Assembly: GCA_020161015.1 (NCBI GenBank)
Contig: JAIUOT010000057.1
Span: 1 to 64,000, forward strand
Direction: 5' to 3'
Length of the DNA stretch: 64,000 nt
DNA from: Actinomycetota bacterium
GTDB lineage: Bacteria; Actinomycetota; Actinomycetes; Propionibacteriales; Propionibacteriaceae
Made by a program: the position numbers and the translations under genes
Notes under the pieces: model-generated
What the model was told of the DNA's origin: nothing
Databases searched by the model: none
The model's input: only the letters and a program-made list of their open reading frames with translations
Part shown: positions 8,027 through 18,916 of the stretch, piece by piece
Layout of the letters: each line of letters opens with the position of its first letter
Position numbering within the stretch: the first letter of the stretch is position 1

Positions 8027-9370
8027 ATGGAAGCGGAGCTCGAGCACCTGTCCGACGGTGAGTTGCTCACCGTCATCGGGCGTGCCCTCGACGTCCTGCT
8101 GTCCGACCGCACGCCCGCTCCGGACGACCGACAGCTGCTCACGCTCCTTCGCGCCTCGCTCGGGATCGGTGCCCGGCTGGAGGCATGGCAGTCCGCTCTG
8201 GCGGCGCGCGCCGAGGCGACGGAGGCCGCGTGGCGCGAGCACGGAACCTCGACCTCGACGTGGCTGGCGGACGCGGCGAACCTCACCCGCCGAGAGGCCG
8301 CCCGGCTCGTCGCCTCTGGCCAGGGACTGCAACGCTTCGCGGCCGTGGGACGGGCGCTGTCCGCCGGCAGCGTCCTTCCGGGCCAGGCCGGAGCGATCAC
8401 CGGGGTGCTCGACGGGCTGTCCGAGGACCTGCCCCCCGGATCCCTCGACGAGGCCGAGCAGCTCATGCTCGGGTTCGCGGCGAGCCACAACTCCACCGAA
8501 CTGCGGCGTCTCGGGCACCGGCTGCTGGAGGTGCTCGACCCGGTGGGCGCCGAGCAGCGGGACGCCGCCCGGCTGGAGCGGGAGCACCGGCTCGCTATGC
8601 GCTCGCGCCACCTGACCTTCGCCCACGACCACCACGGGTCGGTGCTCTTCCACGGCAGCCTTCCGTCGGCCGAGGCCGAGCCGTTCATCCGCATCATCGA
8701 CGCGTACGCCGCTGCGGCCCGGCGCGGACTGGACCGGGTCGACCCGGCCGCCGAGCACCTCACCCCCGCGATGTGGCGGGCTGATGCGCTGCTGGCGATG
8801 GTCGCCCAGCACTCCCAGCAGTCGCTCGCCCCCTCGCACGGGGGTGACCGGCCGCGCGTGGTGGTGACGGTGTCCTACGACACCCTCGCCACCGCGGCGC
8901 GGGATCGGGGGCTCCTGGCCGGCTCCGCGATCGGCGGACGCGAGCCCGTCCCCGCGTCGGTGCTGCGGCAGTGGCTGTGCGACGCCGACGTGCTCCCCGC
9001 GGTGCTCGGGGGTCCGTCCGAGGTGCTCGACGTCGGACGCGCCCAGCGGCTGGTGACACCGCCGATCAGGGCGGCGCTCGAAGTCAGGGACGACGGCTGC
9101 GTCTTCCCCGGCTGCGACAAGCCGCCCAGCGCCTGTCACGCCCACCACATCGTTCCGTGGTGGGCGGGAGGACGGACGGCGCTCGACAACCTGCTGCTCG
9201 TGTGCGCGCACCACCACGGCATCGTCGAGCCGGGCCACGACCCCACCGCGGACCGCTGGCAGGCGCGCCTCGGCGCGGATGGCGTGCCCGAGGTGCTGCC
9301 GCCGCTGCGCGTCGATCCTCGCCGGAGACCACGCCGGCACACCCGGTTCCTGAGCGCCGTGAGGAGGTAG
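8027..9370 (+). CDS. DUF222 / HNH endonuclease domain protein (13E12-repeat type)
   Basis: 447 residues. The N-terminal two thirds is the helical DUF222 region (ARLEAWQSALAARAEATEAAWREHG, WLADAANLTRREAARLV, MWRADALLAMV). The C-terminal HNH fold lies near residues 348-400: CVFPGC, CHAHHIVPWWAGGRTALDNLLLVCAHHHGIVE, giving paired Cys ligands, the catalytic His pair and the Asn. These proteins are multicopy in many actinobacteria and associated with the mycobacterial REP13E12 repeats; their role is unknown. The gene stands alone, follows the DnaA-box-like cluster, and is followed by 308 non-coding bases, consistent with an inserted unit. I see no terminal repeats or target duplication. Confidence 0.88.
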   Translation: MEAELEHLSDGELLTVIGRALDVLLSDRTPAPDDRQLLTLLRASLGIGARLEAWQSALAARAEATEAAWREHGTSTSTWLADAANLTRREAARLVASGQGLQRFAAVGRALSAGSVLPGQAGAITGVLDGLSEDLPPGSLDEAEQLMLGFAASHNSTELRRLGHRLLEVLDPVGAEQRDAARLEREHRLAMRSRHLTFAHDHHGSVLFHGSLPSAEAEPFIRIIDAYAAAARRGLDRVDPAAEHLTPAMWRADALLAMVAQHSQQSLAPSHGGDRPRVVVTVSYDTLATAARDRGLLAGSAIGGREPVPASVLRQWLCDADVLPAVLGGPSEVLDVGRAQRLVTPPIRAALEVRDDGCVFPGCDKPPSACHAHHIVPWWAGGRTALDNLLLVCAHHHGIVEPGHDPTADRWQARLGADGVPEVLPPLRVDPRRRPRRHTRFLSAVRR

Positions 9371-9678
9371 GCCTGTGTGTGCGATACCCATGGGAAGAAG
9401 GACGAGGCATCCCAGCGCGGGCGAGCCTTCGCCTCGGGCGGTCAGGATGGCGGACAGAGGGCCCAGGAGGGGCAGTCGGCAGGCGGCGCTGCGGCCAGCC
9501 GGGGCCTGGGCGAGCAACCGCACCGATCCCGGGACTGGAGCGAGCCACGATCAGCGCCCCCGCCTCGGCGCGCGTCCAGGACGGCGCCACTGCCGACCAG
9601 GACGAACCACCGACAGCGGCCCCGGACGTGGCGAGCGGAACGGATCATGGCCGAACGCGCCGGCTTACCCGCCTCACC
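9371..9678. other. 308-base non-coding gap
   Basis: Convergent region between the HNH gene and thiE. No reading frame here has convincing composition or a recognisable product, and I found no strong hairpin or repeat. Confidence 0.5.
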
Positions 9679-10386
9679 TCAGTGGCGGAAGACCTGGAAG
9701 GTCAGGCTCTGCATCGCCGGGTCGGCGTTCCAGGCCTGCCGCACGCGGTCCTTGAGTGCGATCGCGGCCGCCTCGGGGTCGGCGGCGGCGGTGATCGCGC
9801 GGGACACCGCGATGCGCTTGGCGCCGGCGTCGAGCACCCGGTCGAGAGTCGCTGCGGTGATGCCGCCGACGGCGAACCACGGCTTGGAGTCCGGGTCGCC
9901 GGGAGGAGCCACGCGCGTGGCGTAGCGCACGAGTTCGAGGCCGGCGTCGGGGGTGAGCCCGCCGAAGACCGGGCCGACCGTCAGGTAGTTCACCTCGGGG
10001 TCGGCCAGCGCGGCGTCCACCTGCTCGTTGGTGTGGCAGGAGCGGCCGATCAGCGCCCAGCGGTGCAGGTGCCCACGCGCGGCGGCCGGCGACTCCCCCC
10101 GCTCGGGAAGATGCAGCAGGTCGGCCTCGAACTCCTCGGCGAGCTCCACCGACTTGTACGCGCTCACCAGCCCCTGGTACCGGTACGACGCGCGCCTCAT
10201 CGTCCTGAGCGCCTCGAGCAGGCGATCCTGGTCGGCACTGGGGTCACGCAGCTGGATGAGGTCCACCCCGCCGGAGAAGCAGGCGTCGACGAACTCCGAC
10301 AGGTCGCCCTCGTCGGCCCGGGCGCCGGTGATCAGCAGCAGGCGGGCCAGCCCCAGGCGGGTGGAAAGGCCGAGAAGCGCGGTCAT
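9679..10386 (-). CDS. thiE: thiamine-phosphate synthase / TenI-family protein
   Basis: 235-residue TIM barrel of the TMP-TENI family; ThiE couples hydroxymethylpyrimidine diphosphate and thiazole phosphate to thiamine phosphate. Family landmarks: VDLIQLRDPSA, EADLLHLPERGES, IGRSCHTNEQVDAALADPEVNYLTVGPVF and WFAVGGITAATLDRVLDAGA. The HLGQ and SxH positions of classical ThiE read HLPE and SCH here, nearer some TenI-like proteins, so thiazole tautomerase-like activity is an alternative. ATG at 10386, with TAGTCT 6 bases upstream on the minus strand. Divergent from the PASTA kinase. Confidence 0.75.
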   Translation of the reverse strand: MTALLGLSTRLGLARLLLITGARADEGDLSEFVDACFSGGVDLIQLRDPSADQDRLLEALRTMRRASYRYQGLVSAYKSVELAEEFEADLLHLPERGESPAAARGHLHRWALIGRSCHTNEQVDAALADPEVNYLTVGPVFGGLTPDAGLELVRYATRVAPPGDPDSKPWFAVGGITAATLDRVLDAGAKRIAVSRAITAAADPEAAAIALKDRVRQAWNADPAMQSLTFQVFRH

Positions 10387-10392
10387 TGGACC

Positions 10393-10398
10393 AGACTA
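10393..10398 (-). promoter_or_regulatory. leaderless -10 of thiE
   Basis: TAGTCT on the minus strand, 6 bases before the ATG at 10386. Confidence 0.55.
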
Positions 10399-10441
10399 CG
10401 GCCGACGGCGCGTTGAGAGCGACGAACTTGCGGCGCACTCC

Positions 10442-10447
10442 TACAAT
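10442..10447 (+). promoter_or_regulatory. -10 hexamer of the PASTA kinase
   Basis: TACAAT (5 of 6 to TATAAT), about 57 bases before the ATG at 10505, giving a leader of about 50 bases. No good -35 is visible. Confidence 0.45.
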
Positions 10448-10504
10448 CGCCACTAGGTCTGGACGGCCTACTTCCCCGACTTGTCCGGAGCCAGCGTGAC
10501 GACC

Positions 10505-12511
<2,007 letters not shown>

Positions 12512-12535
12512 CCGGCCGACCCGCCGGAGGGCCGG
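12512..12535 (+). terminator. possible terminator after pknL
   Basis: CCGGCC and GGCCGG arms around 12 bases, directly after the stop at 12511 and between convergent genes. Several alternative GC hairpins are possible up to 12555, and no U-tract is seen. Confidence 0.35.
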
Positions 12536-12560
12536 CACCGAACGGCCATGGGCGGCCGGC

Positions 12561-13202
12561 TCAGGCGGGCGTCCAGGCGCCCTTGCCGCGCAGGTCGGTG
12601 AGCGCGCACGGCGTCATGTCCCGCACCCGGTTGAAGACCAGCGACAGGCCGCGCTCGTTGAGCAGGCCGTCGTGGATCAGGAAGCCCTGCGACGCCCCCA
12701 CTTCGCGGGCGAAGTCGACGGTCTCCTTCATCGCGGCCCACGGCCCGTAGGCGGGGACGGCCAGCACGTCCACCCCGGACGGGACCGCGGCCAGCGCGTC
12801 GCCGGGATGGAAGAACGTGGGCTCGCCCTCGGCGCTGAACACCAGGCCGACGTTGCCGATCCGCGGGATGTCGCGGTGGATCACGGCGTGCAGCCCGCCC
12901 ACGGCCGCCACGCTCAGCCCGCCCAGTTCCACCCGGGTGTCGGCCGTGATCGCCTCCCCCCGCCCGAGGTCGACGGCGTCCAGCACCCCCGGCTCGACGA
13001 GGACGCGGGCCTGCGGATTGGCCGCCACCAGCGCCGGGGCCTGCGCGGGGTCGACGTGGTCGGGGTGCAGGTGCGTGATGAGGATCGCGTCGAGGTCGGT
13101 CAGCCCGTGCCACTCGTCGGAGAGGTTGCCCGGGTCGACCAGGACGCGCATGCCCGGCGTCTCGACAAGGACGGCGGCGTGCCCCAGGTGTGTGATCCTC
13201 AT
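12561..13202 (-). CDS. metallo-beta-lactamase-fold hydrolase
   Basis: 213 residues with the MBL zinc signature ITHLHPDHVD (HxHxDH), further ligands GGLHAVIHRD and FHPGDAL, and a C-terminal FLIHDGLLNERG. The compact single-domain shape resembles the UlaG-like/YtnP-like group of cytosolic MBL hydrolases; the substrate is unknown. It is the last gene of the minus-strand aroG-to-MBL run, one base after aroQ, and so probably co-transcribed with shikimate genes. No enzymatic step in that pathway needs an MBL hydrolase, so the link may be positional only. Confidence 0.85.
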   Translation of the reverse strand: MRITHLGHAAVLVETPGMRVLVDPGNLSDEWHGLTDLDAILITHLHPDHVDPAQAPALVAANPQARVLVEPGVLDAVDLGRGEAITADTRVELGGLSVAAVGGLHAVIHRDIPRIGNVGLVFSAEGEPTFFHPGDALAAVPSGVDVLAVPAYGPWAAMKETVDFAREVGASQGFLIHDGLLNERGLSLVFNRVRDMTPCALTDLRGKGAWTPA

Positions 13203-13203
13203 C

Positions 13204-13644
13204 TCACTCGCCCTTCAGTCGTTCGATCACGTAGTGCATGGCCATCGTGTACCCCGTCGCGCCGAACCCGGTCAGCACGCCGACGGCGATGTCGGAGAGG
13301 TAGGAGTGCCGCCGGAACTCCTCGCGCGCGTGCACATTCGAGATGTGCACCTCGCAGAACGGGATCGCGACCGCGGCGAACGCGTCCCGGATCGCCACCG
13401 ACGTGTGCGTGAACGCGCCCGGGTTGATGATCACGAAGCGGGTGCCCTCCGCCCTCGCTGCGTGCAGGCGGTCGACGATGGCGCCCTCGTGGTTGCTCTG
13501 GAAGGTGTCGACCTCGAGCCCCTCTGCCGCCCCCTGGGCGACCAGCCCGGCCTCGATCTCCGCCAGCGTCGTGGCCCCGTAGATGTCCGGCTCGCGCGTG
13601 CCGAGCGTGTTGAGGTTGGGCCCGTTGATGACCAGCACGTCCAT
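13204..13644 (-). CDS. aroQ: type II 3-dehydroquinate dehydratase
   Basis: 146 residues, the standard length of the dodecameric type II enzyme converting 3-dehydroquinate to 3-dehydroshikimate. Signature [19 protein letters not shown] (active-site Tyr in the flexible lid), [35 protein letters not shown], and catalytic His in [21 protein letters not shown] at 13644. Coupled downstream of aroK (5-base gap) and upstream of the MBL gene. Confidence 0.97.
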   Translation of the reverse strand: MDVLVINGPNLNTLGTREPDIYGATTLAEIEAGLVAQGAAEGLEVDTFQSNHEGAIVDRLHAARAEGTRFVIINPGAFTHTSVAIRDAFAAVAIPFCEVHISNVHAREEFRRHSYLSDIAVGVLTGFGATGYTMAMHYVIERLKGE

Positions 13645-13649
13645 GGGGC

Positions 13650-14150
13650 CTACTCTCCCACGCCCGCCTCGCCGAGCGCCTCCAGGACCCGCGCGACGAC
13701 CTGCTGGGGGGCGCGGGCGTCCACGCACACCACGATGTCGGCGGCCTCCCGGTACGCCTGCTGCCGCGCGGCGTACAGCTCGGGGAGGTCCCGGTTGCGC
13801 AGCATCGGGCGGGACGCGTCGTCGCCCACCCGCGCGAGCGCGTGCTCCAGGCTCACGTCGAGCAGCACCACCCGGTGGCCGGTGAGCGCCGCCCTGACCG
13901 ACGCCGAGCCGAGCGTCCCCCCGCCGAGGGCGAGGACGGCCTCCGGCCCGTCCAGCAGGCCACGGACGACCTCCGCCTCGATCCGGCGGAAGCCGGGCTC
14001 TCCGTCGGCCTCGAAGATCGCCGGGATCGTCCGTCCCTCCGCGGCCTCGATGGCGGCGTCCGCGTCGACGAACGGAACCCCCAGCCGCGCGGCGAGCAAC
14101 CGTCCGACCGTCGACTTGCCGGCGCCCATGAACCCCACCAGGACGATCAC
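13650..14150 (-). CDS. aroK: shikimate kinase
   Basis: 166-residue P-loop kinase phosphorylating shikimate at O3. Starts [20 protein letters not shown] (Walker A), then the substrate-binding [25 protein letters not shown] and the lid RPMLRN. GTG start at 14150 overlaps the aroE stop by 4 bases (GTGA), so it is translationally coupled. Longer in-frame starts would only extend into aroE. Confidence 0.96.
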   Translation of the reverse strand: MIVLVGFMGAGKSTVGRLLAARLGVPFVDADAAIEAAEGRTIPAIFEADGEPGFRRIEAEVVRGLLDGPEAVLALGGGTLGSASVRAALTGHRVVLLDVSLEHALARVGDDASRPMLRNRDLPELYAARQQAYREAADIVVCVDARAPQQVVARVLEALGEAGVGE

Positions 14151-14962
14151 CGGCCCACCTCCAGCGCCGCCCGTCCCGCGGCGAACATGGCCTCCACCGG
14201 CGCGGGGCGCCCGGTGAACAGCGTGAACTGCCGCGCGGCCTGGTGCACCAGCAGGTCGAGCCCGCCGACCACGGCCATGCCGGCCGCCGCGGCCCGGCCG
14301 GCCAGTGGGGTCGGCCAGCCGGCGTACACGGCGTCGAACAACAGCCCCTCGCGCGCCCCGGCGAGGGCGAACCCGTCGGCCGCACCCCCCGGCAGCGTCG
14401 ACAGCACCACCGGCTCCGGGCCGGACGACCACTCTTCCAGGGGCGCCGTCCGCACGACCACCTCCGGCGCCGCCACCCCGGCCCAGTCGCGCAGGCCCTC
14501 GGCACGTCCGCTCGCACGGGCGTAGGACGTCACCTCCCGCACCCCGAGCTCCGCCAGCGCCAGCACGGCCGAGCGGGCCGTCGCACCGGCACCGAGGATC
14601 GCGGCCCGCGTCCACCCGTCCCGCCACGCCGGGCGCAGCGCGTCCACCAGCCCGGGGACGTCGGTGTTGTGGGCCACCCAGCCGCCGGACGCCGACCGCA
14701 CCAGCGTGTTGCCCACCCCCGCCCGCGCCGCCAGCGGCGTCACCTCGTCGGCCACCTCCAGGCAGGCCTCCTTGAGCGGCATGGTGAGGCTCAGCCCGCG
14801 CCACGCGGCGTCCAGCCCGGCGAGGAACCCGGGCAGCTCGGCGGCGACCAGCTCGACGCGGTCGTAGGTCCAGCCCTCGAGCCCGAGCGCGGCGTAGCCC
14901 GCGGTGTGCAGGACCGGCGACAAGGAGTGCGCGATCGGCGAGCCCAGCACCGCGGCCCTCAC
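14147..14962 (-). CDS. aroE: shikimate 5-dehydrogenase
   Basis: 271 residues. The N-terminal substrate domain has [23 protein letters not shown] and [13 protein letters not shown] (catalytic Lys). HNTDVPGL is followed by the Rossmann loop [19 protein letters not shown]. Reduces 3-dehydroshikimate with NADPH. The usual N(A/S)R(S/T)xxRA cofactor strand is weak here ([14 protein letters not shown]), and [14 protein letters not shown] replaces the common DxxYxPxxTPLL. Overlaps its neighbours by 4 bases at both ends (GTGA). The N-terminal motif fixes the start at 14962. Confidence 0.94.
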   Translation of the reverse strand: MRAAVLGSPIAHSLSPVLHTAGYAALGLEGWTYDRVELVAAELPGFLAGLDAAWRGLSLTMPLKEACLEVADEVTPLAARAGVGNTLVRSASGGWVAHNTDVPGLVDALRPAWRDGWTRAAILGAGATARSAVLALAELGVREVTSYARASGRAEGLRDWAGVAAPEVVVRTAPLEEWSSGPEPVVLSTLPGGAADGFALAGAREGLLFDAVYAGWPTPLAGRAAAAGMAVVGGLDLLVHQAARQFTLFTGRPAPVEAMFAAGRAALEVGR

Positions 14963-15996
14963 GCCGCCGGCACCCCCGCGAGCACGGCGCCGACCAGCCG
15001 TCCCGCCGTCGTCGCCTCGTCGATCGATACCTCCTGGTGGGTGACGCCGCGCACCTGGCGCGCACCCACGGCGGACAGCGCGACGCCCGCCCGCGAGGCG
15101 GCCGCCACCACCTCAGCAGCCGTCTGCCGGCCCGTGTCCATCACCACGATGTTCGTCGTCACCGCCCCCAGCCGGACGGCCTCCGGCGCCGCGGCGGCCA
15201 CCTCCGTGGCGAACGCGGCCGCGGCGACATGGTCCTCACCCAGACGCGGCAGGTGGTGGTCGAGGGCGTACCCGGCCGCCGCGGCCAGCACCCCGGCCTG
15301 CCGCCAGCCCGCCCCGAGCCGCTTGCGCTGCACCCGCGCCCGGGCGATGTTCTGCCTGCTGGAGACGAGCATCGAGCCGACCGGGGCGCCCAGGCCCTTG
15401 GAGAAGCACACGTTCACCGTGTCGAACAGCCGCCCGTAGTCGGCCAGCGCCACCCCCGTGGCCACGTGGGCGTTCCACAGCCGTGCACCGTCCAGGTGGA
15501 GCCCCACTCCGGCGTCGCGGCACAGCGCGGACACCTCGGCCAGGTGCGCGAACGGTTGGACGGTGCCGCCGCCGAAGTTGTGCGTGTTCTCCAGGGCCAC
15601 GGCTGCGGTCGAGACCAGGTAGGGACCGGCGTCCGGCGTGATCAGCCGCTCGATCGTGGCGGCGTCGGCCACCCCGTCCCGGGAGTCCCAGGTGCGCATG
15701 GTGACCCCGTGCAGCGCGCCGTGGGCACCCATCTCGGCCCGGGCGATGTGCGCCCGCACGTCGCAGACGACCTCGGCCCCCGGCGGCACGAGCAGCCACA
15801 CCCCGAGCAGGTTCGCCAGCGAGCCGGTCGCGCAGAACAGCCCCGCCTCGTGGCCGAGCAGCGCGGCCACCCTCGCCTCGAGCGCGTTGACGGTCGGGTC
15901 CTCCGCGTACACGTCGTCGCCCACCGGTGCGGCCGCCATGGCCGCGAGCATGCCCGGGGTCGGCCGGGTCAGGGTGTCGCTGCGGAGGTCGATCAT
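14959..15996 (-). CDS. low-specificity L-threonine aldolase family PLP enzyme
   Basis: 345-residue fold-type I PLP enzyme cleaving L-threonine or L-allo-threonine to glycine and acetaldehyde. Motifs: MIDLRSDTLTRPTPGMLAAM, VGDDVYAEDPTVNALE, LENTHNFGGG, LHLDGARLWNA (Asp for the PLP nitrogen) and VNVCFSKGLGAPVGSML (Schiff-base Lys). Starts immediately after the aroG stop (TAG directly before ATG), and its own stop overlaps the aroE start. An aldolase inside an aromatic-acid operon is unusual; beta-hydroxy-aromatic amino acids are a possible substrate, but that is speculation. Confidence 0.92.
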   Translation of the reverse strand: MIDLRSDTLTRPTPGMLAAMAAAPVGDDVYAEDPTVNALEARVAALLGHEAGLFCATGSLANLLGVWLLVPPGAEVVCDVRAHIARAEMGAHGALHGVTMRTWDSRDGVADAATIERLITPDAGPYLVSTAAVALENTHNFGGGTVQPFAHLAEVSALCRDAGVGLHLDGARLWNAHVATGVALADYGRLFDTVNVCFSKGLGAPVGSMLVSSRQNIARARVQRKRLGAGWRQAGVLAAAAGYALDHHLPRLGEDHVAAAAFATEVAAAAPEAVRLGAVTTNIVVMDTGRQTAAEVVAAASRAGVALSAVGARQVRGVTHQEVSIDEATTAGRLVGAVLAGVPAA

Positions 15997-17385
15997 CTAG
16001 AAGTCCTCTGCCGAGTACTCCTGCACCGGGTTGACCCGACGGATCCGTCCATCGGTGAGGCGCTCGGCCACCAGGAACGCCAGCTCGAGCGACTGGTTGC
16101 GGTTCAGCCGCGGGTCGCAGGCGGTCTCGTACCGGTTCGCCAGGTCCGCCTCGGCGAGCTCGTCCACGCCGCCGACGCACTCGGTGACGTCGTCCCCGGT
16201 GAGCTCGATGTGCACCCCGCCCGGCCAGGTGCCCAGCTCCTGGTGCACGTCGAAGAACCCGTTGAGCTCGTCGGCCACCTGGCTGAACGCCCGCGTCTTG
16301 TAGCCGAGCGAGGTCTCGAAGGTGTTGCCGTGCATGGGGTCGCAGACCCAGGCGACCTTGCGCCCGGTGTCCTCGACGGCCTCGACGATCGGCGGCAGCA
16401 CATCGCGCACCCTGGCCGCCCCCATGCGGGAGATCACCGTCAGCCGGCCCGGCTCCTGGTCGGGGTCCAGCCGCTCGGCCAGCGCCACCGCCTCGCTCGG
16501 GGTGACCGACGGGCCGAGCTTGATCCCGATCGGGTTGCGCAGGTGGCGCAGGTACTCGACATGGGCGCCGTCCAGCTGGCGCGTCCGCTCGCCGATCCAC
16601 ACCATGTGGGCGCTCACGTTGTACGGCGTGTCGGTACGCGAGTCGATGCGGGTGAGCGCGTGCTCGTACTCCAGCAGCAGCGCCTCGTGGCTGGAGTAGA
16701 AGTCGACGGTCCGGAACGACTCGTTGGCGACCCCGCAGGCCACCATGAACGCCAGCGCCCGCTCGATCTCGGCGGCCAGCTGCTCGTAGCGCTCCTCGAC
16801 GTTGGAGTTGCGCACGAAGTCGGAGTTCCACGAGTGCACGGCGCGGAGGTCGGCGAAGCCGCCCTTCACGAACGCCCGCAGCAGGTTCAGCGTGGCGGCC
16901 GAGTGGTTGTAGACCTCGATCAGCCGCCGCGGGTCGGGACGGCGCGAGGCGGGCTCGAAGTCGAGGGCGTTCACCGCGTCGCCCCGGTACGCCGGCAGCG
17001 TGGTCGCGCCCCGGGTCTCGGTGTCGCGGCTGCGGGGCTTGGCGTACTGCCCGGCGATGCGTCCGACCTTGAGCACCGGCACCTGCGCCGCGTAGGTGAG
17101 CACCACCGCCATGCTCAGCAGCACCCGCAGCTTGCCGCGGATGTTCGCCGCGGTCACGGTGTCGAAGGTCTCGGCACAGTCGCCGCCCTGGAGCAGGAAC
17201 GAGCGCCCGGCCGCCACCTCCGCCAGCTTGCCGCGCAGGTCGTCGCACTCCCCGGCGAACACCAGTGGTGGACGGTGCCGCAGCTCGGCGAGCACCCGGG
17301 CGACCTCGTCCACGTCCGGGTACGTCGGCTGCTGGGCTGCGCCCATCCGGTGCAGTTCGGCCAGCGACGGGATCGGTTCCAACAC
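15997..17385 (-). CDS. aroG: class II DAHP synthase
   Basis: 462-residue plant/actinobacterial (AroAII) 3-deoxy-D-arabino-heptulosonate 7-phosphate synthase, the entry step of aromatic biosynthesis. Motifs: FAGECDDLRGKLAEVAAG, LLQGGDCAETF (metal Cys), VGRIAGQYAKPRS, YRGDAVN, GIKLGPSVTPSEAV, ISRMGAARVRDVLPP, DPMHGNT and HIELTGDDVTECVGG. GTG at 17385 is chosen for family length and for TATCCT 7 bases upstream, implying a leaderless mRNA. First gene of the minus-strand shikimate unit. Equivalent in position to Rv2178c. Confidence 0.96.
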   Translation of the reverse strand: MLEPIPSLAELHRMGAAQQPTYPDVDEVARVLAELRHRPPLVFAGECDDLRGKLAEVAAGRSFLLQGGDCAETFDTVTAANIRGKLRVLLSMAVVLTYAAQVPVLKVGRIAGQYAKPRSRDTETRGATTLPAYRGDAVNALDFEPASRRPDPRRLIEVYNHSAATLNLLRAFVKGGFADLRAVHSWNSDFVRNSNVEERYEQLAAEIERALAFMVACGVANESFRTVDFYSSHEALLLEYEHALTRIDSRTDTPYNVSAHMVWIGERTRQLDGAHVEYLRHLRNPIGIKLGPSVTPSEAVALAERLDPDQEPGRLTVISRMGAARVRDVLPPIVEAVEDTGRKVAWVCDPMHGNTFETSLGYKTRAFSQVADELNGFFDVHQELGTWPGGVHIELTGDDVTECVGGVDELAEADLANRYETACDPRLNRNQSLELAFLVAERLTDGRIRRVNPVQEYSAEDF

Positions 17386-17390
17386 GGCGG

Positions 17391-18152
17391 TCAGGATAGT
17401 CCGCCCGAGGGCAACTCCGGCGCCGGGGTGCCGTACCCCGGACGCGGGAGCACTCGGGCGTCGGCCTCCTCGGCCGACAACGAGCCGCTCTTGAGGGAGG
17501 TTCCGTAGGCGTCGACGTAGGTCTGGCCGGAGAGGTCCTGGATCGCCGCCATCACCTCGTCGGTCACCCAGCGCAGCCCGTTGCGGTCGTCGTGGAGCTC
17601 CGCGTAGGCGGAGAAGTCGAGCGGCTCGCCGATCACGATCCGCGGCCGGCGGATCCACGGGATGCCGGTGCGGGTGCGCACGGCCGCGGTGTCGAACATC
17701 GCCACCGGGATCACCGGGACGCCCGCCGCGAGCGCCAGCCGGGCCACGCCGGTGCGTCCCTTGTACAGGCGGCCGTCCGGGGAGCGCGTGCCCTCGGGGT
17801 AGATGCCGACCATGCCGCCGTCGGACAGGACCTTCAGCACCGGGCCGAGGCCGTCGAGACTCACCCGTCCCCCCGACCGGTCGAGCGGTACCTGGCCGAC
17901 GGCCTTGAGGAACCAGGCCACGATCTTCGCCCCGATCCCGCCCCGTCCGGCGAACAACTCCGCCTTCGCCGGGAAGGTCAGGGGGCGGTGCAGCATCGCG
18001 GGCAGCACGAAGGTGTCACCGGCGGCGAGGTGGTTGCTGGCCAGGATGGCCCCACCGGTGCGCGGGATGTGCTCCTCGCCCTCGATCCGGGCACGGAAGC
18101 CGAACCGGACGACGGGCCAGAACAACAGGTTCTTGAAGAGGCCGTACCACAC
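17391..18152 (-). CDS. plsC: 1-acyl-sn-glycerol-3-phosphate acyltransferase family protein
   Basis: 253-residue membrane-associated acyltransferase. The HX4D catalytic motif is in NHLAAGD (about residues 40-46), and the glycerophosphate-binding YPEGTRSPDG, LALAAGVPVIPVAM and acyl-pocket segments are present. The N-terminus has a short hydrophobic stretch (WYGLFKNLLFWPVVRFGF) for membrane attachment. It likely makes phosphatidic acid or acylates mannolipids. GTG at 18152 with TAGGCT 7 bases upstream. Five bases upstream of aroG; Rv2182c occupies the same neighbourhood. Confidence 0.9.
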   Translation of the reverse strand: MWYGLFKNLLFWPVVRFGFRARIEGEEHIPRTGGAILASNHLAAGDTFVLPAMLHRPLTFPAKAELFAGRGGIGAKIVAWFLKAVGQVPLDRSGGRVSLDGLGPVLKVLSDGGMVGIYPEGTRSPDGRLYKGRTGVARLALAAGVPVIPVAMFDTAAVRTRTGIPWIRRPRIVIGEPLDFSAYAELHDDRNGLRWVTDEVMAAIQDLSGQTYVDAYGTSLKSGSLSAEEADARVLPRPGYGTPAPELPSGGLS

Positions 18153-18159
18153 GGCGGAC

Positions 18160-18169
18160 AGCCTACGAT
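18160..18169. promoter_or_regulatory. two overlapping divergent -10 hexamers (plsC / esterase)
   Basis: Minus-strand TAGGCT (18165-18160) is 7 bases before the plsC GTG; plus-strand TACGAT (18164-18169) is 6 bases before the esterase ATG. The hexamers share two base pairs, so RNA polymerase cannot open both at once. Confidence 0.6.
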
Positions 18170-18175
18170 GACCGC

Positions 18176-18913
18176 ATGCAGGTGAGCGATCACGCCCAGC
18201 CCTTCCACACCGACGTCGGCTCGATCGGCGTGCTCTTCTGCCACGGCTTCACGGGGTCCCCGTGGTCGCTGATGGAGTGGGCGCGCATCACCGCGGACGC
18301 CGGCTACCGCGTGTCGCTCCCCCGGCTCCCCGGGCACGGCACGACCTGGCAGGAACTGAACCTGACCACCTGGCGTGACTGGTACGCCGCGGCCGAGCGG
18401 GCGTTCCTCGAACTGCGCGCCTCCTGCGACAAGGTGTTCGTCGCCGGCCTGAGCATGGGTGGTGGGCTCGCGCTGCGCCTGGCCGAGAAGTACCCGGACG
18501 ATGTGGCGGGCCTCGTGCTGGTGAATCCGGCCGTGCTCGGCGCGCCGAAGATGCTGGCGCTTCCGGTGCTCTCGCTGGTGAAGGCGTCGTCGAAGTCGAT
18601 CGGCTCGGACATCGCCCACGCCGGCGTCGACGAGTTCGCCTACGACCGGACGCCGCTGCGCGCCGCCAACTCCATGATGAAGATGTGGCTCGACGTCCGT
18701 TCCTGCCTCGACCTCGTCAGCTGCCCGATCCTGGTCTTCCGGTCGACCAACGACCACGTGGTGCCCGCGGCGTCCACCGCCTTCGTGCTGAGCCACGTGT
18801 CCAGCGAGGACGTCACCGAGCGCGTGCTCGAGCGCAGCTACCACGTGGCCACGATGGACCACGACAAGGAGCAGATCTTCACCGAGTCGCTGGAGTTCTT
18901 CGCCGCCCACTAG
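18176..18913 (+). CDS. carboxylesterase / monoacylglycerol-lipase-like alpha/beta hydrolase
   Basis: 245 residues. Oxyanion strand VLFCHGFTGSPWSL, nucleophile elbow GLSMGGG (Ser93), acid in FRSTNDHVVP and His in SYHVATMDHDKE complete the triad, with a small cap between. This resembles the Est30/carboxylesterase group that cleaves short- to medium-chain esters and monoglycerides. No signal peptide, so cytosolic. The ATG at 18176 is the leaderless start. Facing plsC, it may take part in acyl-lipid turnover (inference). Ends 3 bases before the convergent lipoprotein gene. Confidence 0.88.
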   Translation: MQVSDHAQPFHTDVGSIGVLFCHGFTGSPWSLMEWARITADAGYRVSLPRLPGHGTTWQELNLTTWRDWYAAAERAFLELRASCDKVFVAGLSMGGGLALRLAEKYPDDVAGLVLVNPAVLGAPKMLALPVLSLVKASSKSIGSDIAHAGVDEFAYDRTPLRAANSMMKMWLDVRSCLDLVSCPILVFRSTNDHVVPAASTAFVLSHVSSEDVTERVLERSYHVATMDHDKEQIFTESLEFFAAH

Positions 18914-18916
18914 GGC

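Noticed and set aside
9371..9678. Small coding genes in the gap after the HNH gene
   Set aside because: Frames present are continuations or antisense of flanking genes without start-site signals or recognisable products.
15037..17508. 823-codon plus-strand frame across aldolase and aroG
   Set aside because: Antisense of two well-identified enzymes; His/Arg/Gly-rich shadow composition.
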